A stretch of 64,000 nt of DNA from Acholeplasmataceae bacterium UBA4853 (GTDB taxonomy: Bacteria; Bacillota_I; Bacilli_A; Acholeplasmatales; Acholeplasmataceae), in contig DHEJ01000010.1 in NCBI GenBank assembly GCA_002399815.1, forward strand, positions 4,608-68,607, read 5' to 3'. The position numbers and the translations under genes were made by a program. A model generated the notes under the pieces. The model was not told the DNA's origin. It saw nothing but the letters and a program-made list of their open reading frames with translations, and searched no databases. This document shows positions 18,702 to 26,769 of this stretch, in pieces; the stretch's first letter is position 1; each line of letters begins with the position of its first letter.

Positions 18702-18750
18702 TTGACAATTTTAAAGTATCCATGATAATATATAAGTGAATAAATATTCA
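18702..18750 (+). promoter_or_regulatory. importer operon promoter with perfect TetR-type operator
   Basis: TTGACA (18702-18707) and GATAAT (18724-18729) form a good promoter with a 16-base spacer. Seven bases further is TGAATAAATATTCA (18737-18750), a perfect palindrome over the transcription start. The position fits simple repression. Confidence 0.75.
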
Positions 18751-18768
18751 TGTTATGGATTTTTTAAA

Positions 18769-18800
18769 AGTTTGGATCAAACTCTCGAGTGAAAACTCGA
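18769..18800 (+). other. two short leader hairpins in importer 5' UTR
   Basis: AGTTTG-GAT-CAAACT (18769-18783) is followed directly by TCGAGT-GAAA-ACTCGA (18785-18800), the second with a GNRA tetraloop. There is no U-run right after, so these look like stabilising or regulatory leader structures and not a terminator. Confidence 0.45.
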
Positions 18801-18814
18801 CTAAAAAATTTATA

Positions 18815-18829
18815 ATGAAAACGCTAACA
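18815..18829 (+). promoter_or_regulatory. second cre-like element, in the leader just before the importer genes
   Basis: ATGAAAACGCTAACA fits WTGNAANCGNWNNCW at all fixed positions. It lies about 80 bases downstream of the -10 box and just before the SD, where a CcpA-type repressor could act as a roadblock. Confidence 0.6.
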
Positions 18830-18842
18830 TGAAAGGGCTAAA

Positions 18843-19787
18843 ATGATTATATCTATCTTAAATATCTTTACTAATGCACTCATTACATTCTCGTTTTTGT
18901 CGCTTGCGACATTTGGGATTGTTTTAATCTTTAAGACAAGTTCAACAACGAACTTTGCTCAAGGGATGTTGGGTATATTTGGAGCTTATATGACAAGTTA
19001 TATCATTGACCAACAAGGAGTCAGTGATTTTACAGGGTTACCAAGTGTTAATATTGATAATCCATATTCCTTAATTCTACCAATCCTTGGTGGTATGTTT
19101 GTAAGTTTAGTTGCTGGTTACTTAATTGATGCTGTGATCTTTAGAAGAGCTAAATATACAAATGCTGCAACAAAACAAATTATTACAATGGGACTTGTTG
19201 TTGTATTAACAGGTTTAATTCCAGTTATTTTTGGACCAACAATTACCCGTGCAAGTTTTAAGTTTTCACCAAACACAGTTGAATTATTTAATACAGGATT
19301 ATTTTTACCTTTACACCGAGTGATTACATTATGTATTGCTGCTGTGGTTATTTTATCTATATTCCTAACGCTAAAATATACTAAATGGGGTTTAGCAGTT
19401 AGAAGTGTGGCATCAAATGAAAGAGTAGCTGGTCTAATGGGAGTTAATACAAACCGAATTAATGCCTTAAGTTGGGGTATTGCTGGTGCACTTGGTGCAT
19501 TATCTGCAATTACGTATACTGCAGCCATTTCTTCATTAAATATTAATGCTATGACTCAAATTCAAATTGATGCATTCTATGCTTCAATATTAGGTGGATT
19601 TTCAACATTTTATGGTCCATTGGTTGGTGCATTTATTTTAAACCTAGGTCAATCAGCAATTCCTATGATCTTAGTTAATTATGATTTAGCACAATGGGGA
19701 AATACAGTATTGTATCTTTTAGTCATGTTGGTTGTATTAATTAAGCCAAATGGATTATTTGGTAAGAAGACTGTGAAGAAGGTATAA
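18843..19787 (+). CDS. livH: branched-chain amino acid-type ABC transporter permease (LivH family)
   Basis: 314 aa membrane protein with about eight hydrophobic segments, first gene of an importer operon. Family landmarks are TTNFAQGMLGIFGAYM near residue 45 and the cytoplasmic loop YTKWGLAVRSVASNERVAGLMG, which contacts the ATPases (EAA-like). Proteins of this family import branched-chain amino acids, urea, short amides or aromatic acids, so the substrate is not given by family. The neighbouring acyl-CoA genes and shared operator argue for an organic acid or ester. SD GAAAGGG; 1 base separates it from livM. Confidence 0.88.
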   Translation: MIISILNIFTNALITFSFLSLATFGIVLIFKTSSTTNFAQGMLGIFGAYMTSYIIDQQGVSDFTGLPSVNIDNPYSLILPILGGMFVSLVAGYLIDAVIFRRAKYTNAATKQIITMGLVVVLTGLIPVIFGPTITRASFKFSPNTVELFNTGLFLPLHRVITLCIAAVVILSIFLTLKYTKWGLAVRSVASNERVAGLMGVNTNRINALSWGIAGALGALSAITYTAAISSLNINAMTQIQIDAFYASILGGFSTFYGPLVGAFILNLGQSAIPMILVNYDLAQWGNTVLYLLVMLVVLIKPNGLFGKKTVKKV

Positions 19788-19788
19788 G

Positions 19789-20826
19789 ATGAAAAGACTA
19801 TATAACGAACATTTAAAATTATTATTAAAAAAGCCTCACTTTTCCTTTCTTTTAGCCGGGTTTGTGTTAACTATCGTAGCATTACTTTCAGAAGTATTCC
19901 CTCCTGATATCCATACTGCGATAGTTACCACATCCTATTACTCAATAGCGGGATTAGGTTTTGCCTTACTACTTGGTTATGGTGGATTAGCATCATTAGG
20001 TACAGGTGCATTTGTAGGTATTGGTTCCTTTGGACTTCACTATGTATATCGCTATATGGGTCAACCACTATTTATCGCGATTGTTGTTGTAATTATCATT
20101 TCAATTATTGTATCAATATTATTTGGATTTGTTTCTTTAAGAATTTCTGGTATGTATTTAGCGATTGTAACTATGGGTTTATCTCAAATCGTTGTTGAAG
20201 TGATAAAAAATATTCCAGAATATGCATCAGGTACAACCGGGGGATTTTTAACAAACGGTCCACAAAGACCACTAGAAGTATTTGGGTACATGTTAAAATC
20301 AAACGATGCCATTATATTTACGGCCATCTTCATTGTTTTAGGTATGTTTATTGTTTATAACTTAATCAATTCACCAACTGGACGCGCATTATTATCAATT
20401 AAAAATAGTGAAACTGCAGCTCAAACAATGGGAATCAAGATTTTAAAATATCGCTTATTCTCATTTGTTATCTCAGGTATTTATGGTACATTAGCTGGTA
20501 TTCTAAGCATGTTATATTTAAGAAATGGTAATGTGAATTCTGTTGGATTGTCATTTGCATTAAATATTCTTGCAGCAGTTATTATTGGAGGCACTAAATC
20601 TATTTGGGGTATTATCTTAGGTACTTTTGTAATCTTTGGCCTTGATTTAGCTGTGTTCCAAAGATTTAATTTAGGTAGTTACTCAATCATTTTAAATGGT
20701 GTGTTAATCATTGTGGTTGTTATGTTTTATCCAGGTGGATTGATTCAACTATTTGGAGATATTAAAAAATGGATTAAAAAATTATATATGAAAGTGAGAG
20801 TTAGATTATATGGACAAGACGAATAA
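19789..20826 (+). CDS. livM: branched-chain amino acid-type ABC transporter permease (LivM family)
   Basis: 345 aa membrane protein, second permease of the importer. Family segments are YSIAGLGFALLLGYGGLASLGTGAF (residues about 50-74), SLRISGMYLAIVTMGLSQIV and the coupling loop INSPTGRALLSIKNSETAAQTMGI. The C-terminus is basic (KKWIKKLYMKVRVRLYGQ) and overlaps the next gene by 17 bases, so the cassette is translationally coupled. Confidence 0.88.
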   Translation: MKRLYNEHLKLLLKKPHFSFLLAGFVLTIVALLSEVFPPDIHTAIVTTSYYSIAGLGFALLLGYGGLASLGTGAFVGIGSFGLHYVYRYMGQPLFIAIVVVIIISIIVSILFGFVSLRISGMYLAIVTMGLSQIVVEVIKNIPEYASGTTGGFLTNGPQRPLEVFGYMLKSNDAIIFTAIFIVLGMFIVYNLINSPTGRALLSIKNSETAAQTMGIKILKYRLFSFVISGIYGTLAGILSMLYLRNGNVNSVGLSFALNILAAVIIGGTKSIWGIILGTFVIFGLDLAVFQRFNLGSYSIILNGVLIIVVVMFYPGGLIQLFGDIKKWIKKLYMKVRVRLYGQDE

Positions 20827-22354
20827 AATAACTTCCGTTGTAGAAAATCTAAAACATAACTTTCATATTAAAAAAAGAAGAAAGTTATCTCTAAAGTTAA
20901 ATTATAGTATTGGATTGATTAATGAATTAACAAAGAATTTAGATTTTAAATTAGACAATGATATAAAACGTGTAAATAGATTTTTTGAAGAAGATACACA
21001 GATTGCACAGATGAGATTAAGTGGCAATCATCAGCATACTGAAATCATTATTAAAAAAATGAGTCAATATGATAAGAAAATCTATTGGAAGCAAAGAAGA
21101 TTTAAAACCATTCATAAAAATGATAGTAATTTAAATGAGTTACTAGCACAATTTGATCGAGATAGTAAAGTTAAGAAGGATTTATATTTAGAAAAGATAA
21201 AAAAAGCATATCCAAAAACTTCTTATACTCAAAAAGAACAAGATCATTTTCAATCAATCATTAATAAGCATCTAGCTAAAAAAGAAAGTAAATTAGCTAA
21301 AATTCAATTAAAGTATGAACGTAATCAAGGTAAAGTAAAAAAACAAATTGTTCAGTTAGAAATAAAAAAACAGATCATTGAACAAAAAGTCTTAAAACTC
21401 ATTGAATTTATTAATGTATATAACCAAAAAACTTTAAAACAAGATACTTATCAATTGAATGAAGTGACAAACCTACTTGCATCATCAAAATTAGAAGCTC
21501 GTAAGATTGAATCTTTAACACGTAAAAAAGAAGATATATCCAATAAGTTATTTATAAATGCAACACCAGAAGTACATTTATCTGTTTTTGGCTTAAAGAT
21601 GTATTTTGGTGGTATTAAAGCTGTAAATGATTTATCATTTGATGTTAAAAAAGGTGAGATATTTGGTTTAATCGGACCAAATGGTGCAGGAAAAACAACA
21701 GTATTTAACTGTATAACACAGTTTTATAAGCCTACTGCTGGTAGTATCTACTTTAAGAATAAAGAAGATGATATTGCAAATCTAAGTAAACTCAATACAC
21801 ACGATATGATAAGTGAAGGGATTGCAAGATCGTTTCAAAATATTGAATTGATTTGGGAATTAACCGTACTTGATAATCTATTGGTTGCATCACATTCACT
21901 TTTACTTACTGATTTCATCGAACATATGATGCATACTAAAAAGATGAAACGTGAAGAAATGGTTTTAAGAACTAAGGGTTATCAAATACTAAATGATTTA
22001 GGGATTGCAGAGTATGCGTTTAGATCACCTTATGGATTATCTTATGGTGTATTAAAAAAGATTGAACTAGCAAGAACCTTAATGACAAATCCAAGTCTAA
22101 TTATTCTTGATGAACCGGCTGCTGGCTTAAACGATGCTGAAACCGAAGAATTAGCACATATGATTAAAAAGATTAATCAAGATTATAATGTGACAATATT
22201 CTTAGTTGAACATGATATGGGCTTAGTTATGTCGATTTGTGATACAGTATGTGTCATCTCATTTGGTAAGAAGATTGCAATTGGTAAACCGATTGAGGTA
22301 CAAAATAATCCTGAAGTAAGAAAAGCATATCTTGGGGAGGATGACGATGAATAA
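20810..22354 (+). CDS. livG: LivG-type ABC ATPase with a large N-terminal coiled-coil extension
   Basis: 514 aa, about twice the normal LivG length of roughly 255 aa. Residues 254-514 form a complete ABC ATPase: Walker A GPNGAGKTT from G289, Q-loop region ARSFQNIELIWELTVLDN, signature LSYGVLKKIELAR, Walker B IILDEPAAGL and the switch VEHD. Residues 1-253 are an added, Lys/Gln/Glu-rich, mostly helical region with heptad-like stretches, predicted as coiled coil, with no membrane segment or known domain. The frame is continuous and overlaps livM and livF, so the extension looks genuine and not an annotation error. Confidence 0.88.
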   Translation: MDKTNKITSVVENLKHNFHIKKRRKLSLKLNYSIGLINELTKNLDFKLDNDIKRVNRFFEEDTQIAQMRLSGNHQHTEIIIKKMSQYDKKIYWKQRRFKTIHKNDSNLNELLAQFDRDSKVKKDLYLEKIKKAYPKTSYTQKEQDHFQSIINKHLAKKESKLAKIQLKYERNQGKVKKQIVQLEIKKQIIEQKVLKLIEFINVYNQKTLKQDTYQLNEVTNLLASSKLEARKIESLTRKKEDISNKLFINATPEVHLSVFGLKMYFGGIKAVNDLSFDVKKGEIFGLIGPNGAGKTTVFNCITQFYKPTAGSIYFKNKEDDIANLSKLNTHDMISEGIARSFQNIELIWELTVLDNLLVASHSLLLTDFIEHMMHTKKMKREEMVLRTKGYQILNDLGIAEYAFRSPYGLSYGVLKKIELARTLMTNPSLIILDEPAAGLNDAETEELAHMIKKINQDYNVTIFLVEHDMGLVMSICDTVCVISFGKKIAIGKPIEVQNNPEVRKAYLGEDDDE

Positions 22355-23096
22355 TTTACTTGAAATTATCGACCTTGAAATTGATTATGGTATTGTAAAA
22401 GCTGTTAAAAATATCAATATGAAGGTTAAAGAAGGTACGATTGTTGCTATCCTTGGATCAAATGGTGCTGGTAAAACATCAACTATTAAATCTATTTCAG
22501 GTTTGACTAAAGTAAAAAGTGGTCAAATATTATATAAAGGTGAACCAATTCAAAATCTACCTACTTATGAAATTGTTAAAAAAGGTATTATGCAATCACC
22601 TGAAGGTCGTATGATCTTAAATGGATTAACAGTAGAAGAAAACTTACTTGTTGGTGCATATTCAATTAAAACTAAAACAATTAATGGAAAAACCATTTCA
22701 AGAAGTAGAATTGTATATAGAAATCTAACTGAAGTTTATGGATACTTCCCGATTTTAAAAGAAAGAAGAAAGCAACAAGCATCTACTTTATCCGGTGGAG
22801 AGCAACAAATGCTTGCTATTGGTCGTGCACTTATGGGCTCACCGGAATTCTTACTTTTAGATGAACCTTCATTAGGACTTGCTCCTCTTATTATTAAAGA
22901 TATCTTTAGTATTATTAAAAAGATTAGAGATGATGGTAGAACAATTTTAATTGTTGAACAAAATGCCAAACAAACTTTAAAAATAGCAGATTATGCTTAT
23001 TTACTTGAAGTTGGAAAAGTGAAAGCGGAAGGCTTAGCAAAAGATCTTTTAGAGGATAAAGAACTGATCAAAGCATACCTTGGAACAGGTTCATAA
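22347..23096 (+). CDS. livF: LivF-type ABC ATPase
   Basis: 249 aa second ATPase of the importer. Walker A is GSNGAGKTS, signature LSGGEQQMLAIGRAL, Walker B LLLDEPSLGLAP, and switch VEQN, all as in LivF. GGGGAGG at 22334-22340 is placed 6 bases before ATG 22347, so I prefer this to the upstream TTG 22332 or ATG 22341. It overlaps livG by 8 bases. Confidence 0.9.
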   Translation: MNNLLEIIDLEIDYGIVKAVKNINMKVKEGTIVAILGSNGAGKTSTIKSISGLTKVKSGQILYKGEPIQNLPTYEIVKKGIMQSPEGRMILNGLTVEENLLVGAYSIKTKTINGKTISRSRIVYRNLTEVYGYFPILKERRKQQASTLSGGEQQMLAIGRALMGSPEFLLLDEPSLGLAPLIIKDIFSIIKKIRDDGRTILIVEQNAKQTLKIADYAYLLEVGKVKAEGLAKDLLEDKELIKAYLGTGS

Positions 23097-23115
23097 TTTT
23101 CTTTTACAAAATATA

Positions 23116-23153
23116 TGAATAATTGTTCACAGTAAGCGTTTTCATGTTATAAT
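23116..23153 (+). promoter_or_regulatory. binding-protein promoter with TetR-type operator and cre-like site
   Basis: TGAATAATTGTTCA (23116-23129) is followed by a minus-strand cre match (23131-23145, read as ATGAAAACGCTTACT) and a TATAAT -10 box (23148-23153). The operator covers the -35 region and the cre fills the spacer, so both repressors would block polymerase directly. This separate promoter lets the binding protein be made in excess over the membrane parts. Confidence 0.7.
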
Positions 23154-23212
23154 AGAAATAAAGCAATAGAAAAAGTCGCAAAAGCGCAAAAAACAAAGGA
23201 GAAAAGTAACAA

Positions 23213-24586
23213 ATGAGAAAAATGTTATTGATTGCAATGGTTGCAATCTCAAGTATTATCCTTCTTGGCTGTAATCCAACAGTTCAAAAGGCTCAAGGTA
23301 TCACTGATGAACATATCATCATTGGTAACACTGCTGCTACATCTGGAGCATTCGCTTCAGTTGGGGTACCATTTAACTTAGCAATGCAAGTCGTATTTGA
23401 TGAATATAATGATACACATGAAGGTAGAGACATTTTATTCAAACACTATGACGATGGATTTGATGTAGTTGCTGGTACAGGTCTTGCATTGACTAAGAAA
23501 TTAGTTGAAGAAGATAAAGTTTTCGCATTAGTTGGTCACTTTGGTACAAACACTGTGAACTCAACAATGGACTACTTACTTGAATCAGGTGTGCCTATGG
23601 TATATGGAGTTACAGGCGTAAACTCATTATATTTTGATGGCGAAAATGGTTTAGGAAGAAATATTTTATCAGTTCAACCAATCTATCGTACTGAAGGTAG
23701 AATGATGGTTGCTCGTGCATTAAATGAATCATTATTTGGTGCAGAAGGCAATGCTAAATTAGGCGCAAATGATAAGATCTTAGTGCTTTATTCAGAAGAC
23801 GATGCTGGTAACTCAATTAAAGTTGGTATCGAAGAAGAATTAGCTACTCAAGGTGTTGTTGCTTCTAGAATTATTAAATTACCTTTTACAGCTGCTAACG
23901 CATCTGCACAAGTTACTACAGGTTTAGCTCAAAATCCAGGTGTGATCTTATTATCAGCTAACCAAGCTCCAGCAACTGCTGCAGCTACAGCATTAAGAGA
24001 ACAAAACTCTAACGTTCCAGTATTATCATCATATGTTAATAGTGCTACAGTATTTACACCTGCTCAAGCAGTAGTTGAAGAACAAGCACAACCATTACCA
24101 TATAATGTATTTGCTAACGCATGGGTTGATATTGCACAAACTGGTGCTCCAGCTCCAACAGAAGCTCAAGTTGGTGGTGATGGTACATTAGCTGGATTTG
24201 CATTCCCATTAAGTTATTTACCTAACTTTACAGCAGAATATTGGGCATTTGTTAAATTAATGAATGATTCTGATCGTGCTGATGGTGCTACAACATCTAA
24301 AGCATTATGGGCTAACGCTTATGCAATGGCTGGTTATGTTGCAGCTAAAACATTTGTCGCTTTATTAGAAAAAGTTGAAGATTTTGAAACTTTATCATGG
24401 GATGCTTTCTTAGACATCGCAGAATCTGCTCCAATTAAATTACCACTTGCTGGTACTGTTAACTGGGCTGATGGTAAACGTTTTGGACTTGACTCATTAG
24501 CATTAACTAAATTTGTTTATTCACCAAACGTCACTTTTGCTAAAGTACGCGAAGTAGAATCAATTTCAACAGTAATCGCTAAATAA
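23213..24586 (+). CDS. livK: substrate-binding lipoprotein of the Liv-type importer
   Basis: 457 aa lipoprotein with lipobox LLGC (C20), then a periplasmic-binding-protein fold of the Leu/Ile/Val class (Peripla_BP_6). IIIGNTAATSGAFASVG starts the mature domain, and FALVGHFGTNTVNSTMDYLLESGVPMV is the usual hinge segment. It would sit on the outer membrane face and deliver substrate to the two permeases. Ala codons GCT/GCA and AAC are frequent here compared with its neighbours, suggesting strong expression. The ligand pocket does not show a clear amino-acid ligand set, so substrate is open. Confidence 0.88.
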   Translation: MRKMLLIAMVAISSIILLGCNPTVQKAQGITDEHIIIGNTAATSGAFASVGVPFNLAMQVVFDEYNDTHEGRDILFKHYDDGFDVVAGTGLALTKKLVEEDKVFALVGHFGTNTVNSTMDYLLESGVPMVYGVTGVNSLYFDGENGLGRNILSVQPIYRTEGRMMVARALNESLFGAEGNAKLGANDKILVLYSEDDAGNSIKVGIEEELATQGVVASRIIKLPFTAANASAQVTTGLAQNPGVILLSANQAPATAAATALREQNSNVPVLSSYVNSATVFTPAQAVVEEQAQPLPYNVFANAWVDIAQTGAPAPTEAQVGGDGTLAGFAFPLSYLPNFTAEYWAFVKLMNDSDRADGATTSKALWANAYAMAGYVAAKTFVALLEKVEDFETLSWDAFLDIAESAPIKLPLAGTVNWADGKRFGLDSLALTKFVYSPNVTFAKVREVESISTVIAK

Positions 24587-24602
24587 CAAGATAATGAAGA
24601 TG

Positions 24603-24635
24603 AGACGTTGATGAAATATTCAACGTCTTTTCTAT
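24603..24635 (+). terminator. intrinsic terminator after binding-protein gene
   Basis: AGACGTTGA (24603-24611), 8-base loop, TCAACGTCT (24620-24628), then TTTTCT. Confidence 0.85.
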
Positions 24636-24683
24636 AAAAAAACATAGTTTAATTGAGTGAATATATTTAAAATATGGTTTTGA

Positions 24684-24752
24684 TTAAAGCGTTTTCATTT
24701 TTTGTTGACACCTCGATTTATTCGTGGTAAAATAAATATGAATAAATGTTCA
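24684..24752 (+). promoter_or_regulatory. thiolase operon promoter with TetR-type operator and near-cre site
   Basis: TTGACA (24705-24710), 17-base spacer, TAAAAT (24728-24733). TGAATAAATGTTCA (24739-24752) covers the start site. A minus-strand cre-like element (24684-24698, ATGAAAACGCTTTAA) misses only one fixed base of the consensus and ends just before the -35 box. Confidence 0.75.
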
Positions 24753-24802
24753 TATTTGAACAAATAAAACGGTACTATCCAAAGGATAGAAAAGAGGTCA
24801 TT

Positions 24803-26011
24803 ATGAGTAAAGTATATGTTGTTGCAGCTAAAAGAAGTGCATTGGGTTCTTTTTTAGGAACACTATCAAATATTTCTCCAGCTGAATTTGGTTCTCAAGT
24901 ATTATCAAAAACTTTAGAACAAAGTGGTATTAATCCAAATTGGATTGATGAAGTAATTATTGGTAATGTTTTACCTGCAGGTCAAAAACAAGGTTTACCA
25001 AGACAAATTTCAATTATGGCAAATATTCCTGCTGAAGTGCCAGCTTATGGCGTGAATATGATTTGTGGATCTGGTATGAAAAGTGTAATTAATGGATTTA
25101 TGTCGATTAAAGCTGGATTATCAGGTTTAGTTGTTGCTGGTGGTGTTGAATCTATGTCACAAGCACCATTTTTAGTTTCTGGTAATGTCAGAAGTGGTGT
25201 TAAAATGGGTAATTTAGTCTTTACAGACTATATGCTAACTGATGGTTTAACAGATGCATTTGAAAATTATCATATGGGTATTACTGCTGAAAACATAGTT
25301 GCTAAACATGGTTTAACTAGAGAAATGCAAGATGACTTTGCTTATGCATCTCAAGTTAAAGCTAAAAATGCACAAGATCTTGGACTATTTGATAAAGAAA
25401 TCATTCCAGTTATTATTAAAAATAAAAAAGGTGATGTAATCTTTGATAAAGATGAATACATTAACCGTACAACGACTAGAGAAAAAATTGGAAGTTTACG
25501 TCCAGCATTTAAACCAGATGGTAGTGTAACAGCTGCAAGTTCATCAGGTATTAATGATGGTGCAAGCTTTATGGTTTTAGCAAATGAAGAAATGGTTAAG
25601 TTACACAATTTAAAACCATTAGTTGAAATTGTTGCTGTAGGTCAAGCAGGTGTTGATCCAAGTGTAATGGGATTAGGACCAGTTCCAGCCATTACTAAAT
25701 CATTAAATCAAGCAGGATTAAAAATTTCAGATATTGATACATTTGAATTGAATGAAGCTTTTGCTGCACAAGCATTAGGAGTTGTTAGAGAATTATCAGA
25801 AAATTTTGGTGTAACAGAAAAATCAATTCTAGATAAAACAAATCCAAATGGTGGTGCGATTGCATTAGGTCATCCAGTTGGAGCATCTGGTAATCGTATT
25901 ATTGTAACGCTTATTCATAATATGTTAAGAGAAGAAAGTAAAAAATTAGGATTAGCAAGTTTATGTATTGGTGGCGGTATGGGTACTGCTGTCATACTAA
26001 AGAAAATATAA
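24803..26011 (+). CDS. acetyl-CoA C-acetyltransferase (thiolase)
   Basis: 402 aa thiolase. The nucleophile is C88 (NMICGSGMKS), and the second half has H357 (GGAIALGHPVGASG) and C388 (SLCIGGGMG), the full catalytic set. It interconverts acetoacetyl-CoA plus CoA with two acetyl-CoA; the length and sequence are nearest to AtoB/ThlA biosynthetic-type thiolases that also run in the cleavage direction. GAGGT 7 bases before ATG 24803 sets the start; the longer frame from 24746 runs into the operator. First gene of a six-gene operon ending at 30840. Confidence 0.95.
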   Translation: MSKVYVVAAKRSALGSFLGTLSNISPAEFGSQVLSKTLEQSGINPNWIDEVIIGNVLPAGQKQGLPRQISIMANIPAEVPAYGVNMICGSGMKSVINGFMSIKAGLSGLVVAGGVESMSQAPFLVSGNVRSGVKMGNLVFTDYMLTDGLTDAFENYHMGITAENIVAKHGLTREMQDDFAYASQVKAKNAQDLGLFDKEIIPVIIKNKKGDVIFDKDEYINRTTTREKIGSLRPAFKPDGSVTAASSSGINDGASFMVLANEEMVKLHNLKPLVEIVAVGQAGVDPSVMGLGPVPAITKSLNQAGLKISDIDTFELNEAFAAQALGVVRELSENFGVTEKSILDKTNPNGGAIALGHPVGASGNRIIVTLIHNMLREESKKLGLASLCIGGGMGTAVILKKI

Positions 26012-26024
26012 GGAGGATTCATTC

Positions 26025-26747
26025 ATGGGTAAATTAGATGGTAAGGTTGCAGTAGTAACCGGTGGAGCAAAAGGTTTAGGACAAGCAATAGCATTAGCAT
26101 TTGCAGAAGAAGGTGCACATGTTATTGCAGGTGATTTAGGACAATTAACATATGAACATCCAAATGTTGAAGGTATGTATTTAAACGTAACAGATGTTTT
26201 AGGTGTAGAAAAATTCTATCAATCCGTTATTGATAAACATGGTAAAATTGATATTTTAGTGAATAACGCAGGGATTACAAAAGATGCAATGACAAGAAAA
26301 ATGACTGATGAACAATGGAATTTAGTTATTGATGTAAACTTAAAAGGTGTATTTAACTTAACACGTTTAGTTGGACCTCAAATGCAAACTAAAGGATCCG
26401 GTTCAATCATCAATATTTCATCAGTAGTTGGTGTATTTGGTAATATTGGTCAAGCAAATTATGCAGCAACTAAAGCTGGTGTTATTGGTTTAACAATGAC
26501 ATGGGCAAAAGAATTTGCATTAAAAGGTGCAAATGTACGTGTTAACGCGATTGCTCCAGGATATATCATGACAGATATTCTAAAAACTGTACCACAAGAT
26601 TTACTAGATAAATTTGCAGCATTAACAATGTTGAATAGACTTGGACAACCAGAAGAAATCGCAAAAGCAGCTTTATTCCTTGCAAGTGATGATGCATCTT
26701 ATATTACTGGTCAAACTTTAAATGTTAATGGTGGCATGCGTTTATAA
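26025..26747 (+). CDS. SDR-family reductase, 3-oxoacyl-(ACP/CoA) reductase type
   Basis: 240 aa classical short-chain dehydrogenase. NAD(P)-binding TGGAKGLG at residues 12-19, NNAG, and the catalytic Y146-x3-K150 pair (YAATK) with the preceding Ser are intact. It resembles FabG and PhaB, which reduce 3-oxoacyl-ACP or acetoacetyl-CoA. Between a thiolase and a CoA-transferase, acetoacetyl-CoA/3-hydroxybutyryl-CoA is the more likely pair. An acidic residue after strand 2 (GDLGQ) may favour NAD over NADP. AAGGAGG SD, 13 bases after the thiolase stop. Confidence 0.88.
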   Translation: MGKLDGKVAVVTGGAKGLGQAIALAFAEEGAHVIAGDLGQLTYEHPNVEGMYLNVTDVLGVEKFYQSVIDKHGKIDILVNNAGITKDAMTRKMTDEQWNLVIDVNLKGVFNLTRLVGPQMQTKGSGSIINISSVVGVFGNIGQANYAATKAGVIGLTMTWAKEFALKGANVRVNAIAPGYIMTDILKTVPQDLLDKFAALTMLNRLGQPEEIAKAALFLASDDASYITGQTLNVNGGMRL

Positions 26748-26769
26748 TTACTATAAAGGAGTATCTTAA

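Noticed and set aside
24746..24802. N-terminal extension of the thiolase
   Set aside because: It begins inside the TetR-type operator, while SD GAGGT and family similarity both point to ATG 24803.
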